NCBI GenBank assembly: GCA_004376785.1
Contig: SOIY01000111.1
Location: 1 to 6,048, forward strand
Source: Candidatus Stahliibacteriota bacterium
GTDB taxonomy: Bacteria > Hydrothermota > Tepidihabitantia > SM23-42
DNA: 6,048 bases
Direction: 5' to 3'
The first letter of the stretch is position 1. Each line of letters starts with the position of its first letter. Below are positions 5,639 through 6,048 of the stretch, piece after piece. The notes under the pieces are model-generated. The model worked only from the letters and a program-made list of their open reading frames with translations. It was not told the DNA's origin and searched no databases. The position numbers and the translations under genes are program-made.

Positions 5639-6048
5639 ATGATAAAAAATCTATGGAAAATTGTATTTATTCTCTTGATATTTTTTGTTGTTTGTAAAGC
5701 TAAAGACCAGGAACAAGGAAAAACAACAAATAACAGAGATTTTACCCTGACAACGATTGATAATGAAGAAATTACTCTGTCAAAATTAAAGGGCAAGGTT
5801 GTGCTCATTGATTTTTGGACGACATGGTGTCCACCTTGTAAAAACAGTATACCTGTTTTCACGAAACTTTATAATAAATTTCATGAACAGGGATTTATTG
5901 TTCTTGGTATAGGGCTTGAAGAAAAAACACCGTTGGAGAATTATAGAAATCAACATAATATTCCCTATCCGATTCTCATTGGAAATAAAGAAGTTGCTCG
6001 AGCATATGGTGTTCAGGGGATTCCGCATATTGTTATTATTGATAAAAA
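5639..6048 (+). CDS. TlpA/ResA-like exported thiol-disulfide oxidoreductase (3' truncated by window)
   Basis: The reading frame stays open to the window edge, giving 136 complete residues; roughly the last 15-30 of a typical family member are missing. The N-terminus has positive charges (K3, K7) and a hydrophobic core (about 8-18) ending at C19 in FFVVCK. This could be a signal anchor, a cleaved signal peptide or a poor lipobox, since valine at -1 is not the usual Gly/Ala/Ser. Then come the TlpA-style entry DFTLTTIDNEEITLSKLKGK (34-53), the active site WCPPC (63-67) within DFWTTWCPPC, and GIPHIVIID with the cis-proline at 129. WCPPC and the LSKLKGK lead-in are typical of TlpA/ResA reductases, which act outside the cytoplasmic membrane in cytochrome c maturation or general thiol reduction. 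The partner here is not shown. The gene follows trxA by 12 bases, suggesting a paired cytoplasmic and envelope thiol system. Confidence 0.9.
   Translation, partial: MIKNLWKIVFILLIFFVVCKAKDQEQGKTTNNRDFTLTTIDNEEITLSKLKGKVVLIDFWTTWCPPCKNSIPVFTKLYNKFHEQGFIVLGIGLEEKTPLENYRNQHNIPYPILIGNKEVARAYGVQGIPHIVIIDK

Overview
This window is AT-rich bacterial DNA with every gene on the + strand. It looks chromosomal: it carries a full-length replicative DNA polymerase III alpha subunit (dnaE) and a perfect ParB centromere site (parS). A beta-rich exported protein ending in phenylalanine and an exported TlpA-type thioredoxin suggest a diderm (two-membrane) cell. The combination of an MglA polarity GTPase, an outer-membrane-like family known mostly from uncultured lineages, strong AAGGAGG ribosome sites and low GC fits a candidate phylum such as WOR-3/Stahlbacteria or a relative. 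That placement is a family-resemblance guess, not something the sequence proves.

Layout. Bases 1-19 probably hold the last codons of an upstream gene. 26-607 encodes an MglA-like small GTPase. It is followed after 22 bp by a small CxxC...CxxC zinc-ribbon protein (630-920), probably cotranscribed with it. 921-1054 is a 134-bp gap that is clearly more GC-rich than its surroundings and holds two degenerate 26-bp direct repeats and a small hairpin, probably the remnant of a dispersed intergenic repeat. 1055-4402 is dnaE, with intact PHP, polymerase, HhH, OB and C-terminal regions. After a 50-bp gap with a hairpin comes a 224-residue predicted outer-membrane beta protein (4453-5127). Its stop codon directly abuts a 22-bp perfect palindrome containing parS (5128-5149). 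The rest of that 166-bp gap has a TATAAT-like element and a strong inverted repeat just before a thioredoxin gene (5294-5626). Thirteen bases further on, an exported TlpA/ResA-like thioredoxin-fold gene (from 5639) runs off the right edge.

How the genes fit together. There appear to be three functional groups: MglA plus its zinc-ribbon partner (cell polarity or an envelope-linked switch), DnaE (chromosome replication), and a cytoplasmic/exported thioredoxin pair (thiol redox). parS implies that the region is loaded with ParB and probably lies in the origin-proximal part of the chromosome. No CRISPR array, transposase, phage gene, tRNA or rRNA is visible. I found no convincing undescribed multi-gene system. 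The items most worth following are parS, the intergenic repeat, the hairpin before trxA, and the two uncharacterised families (zinc ribbon and beta-rich protein).
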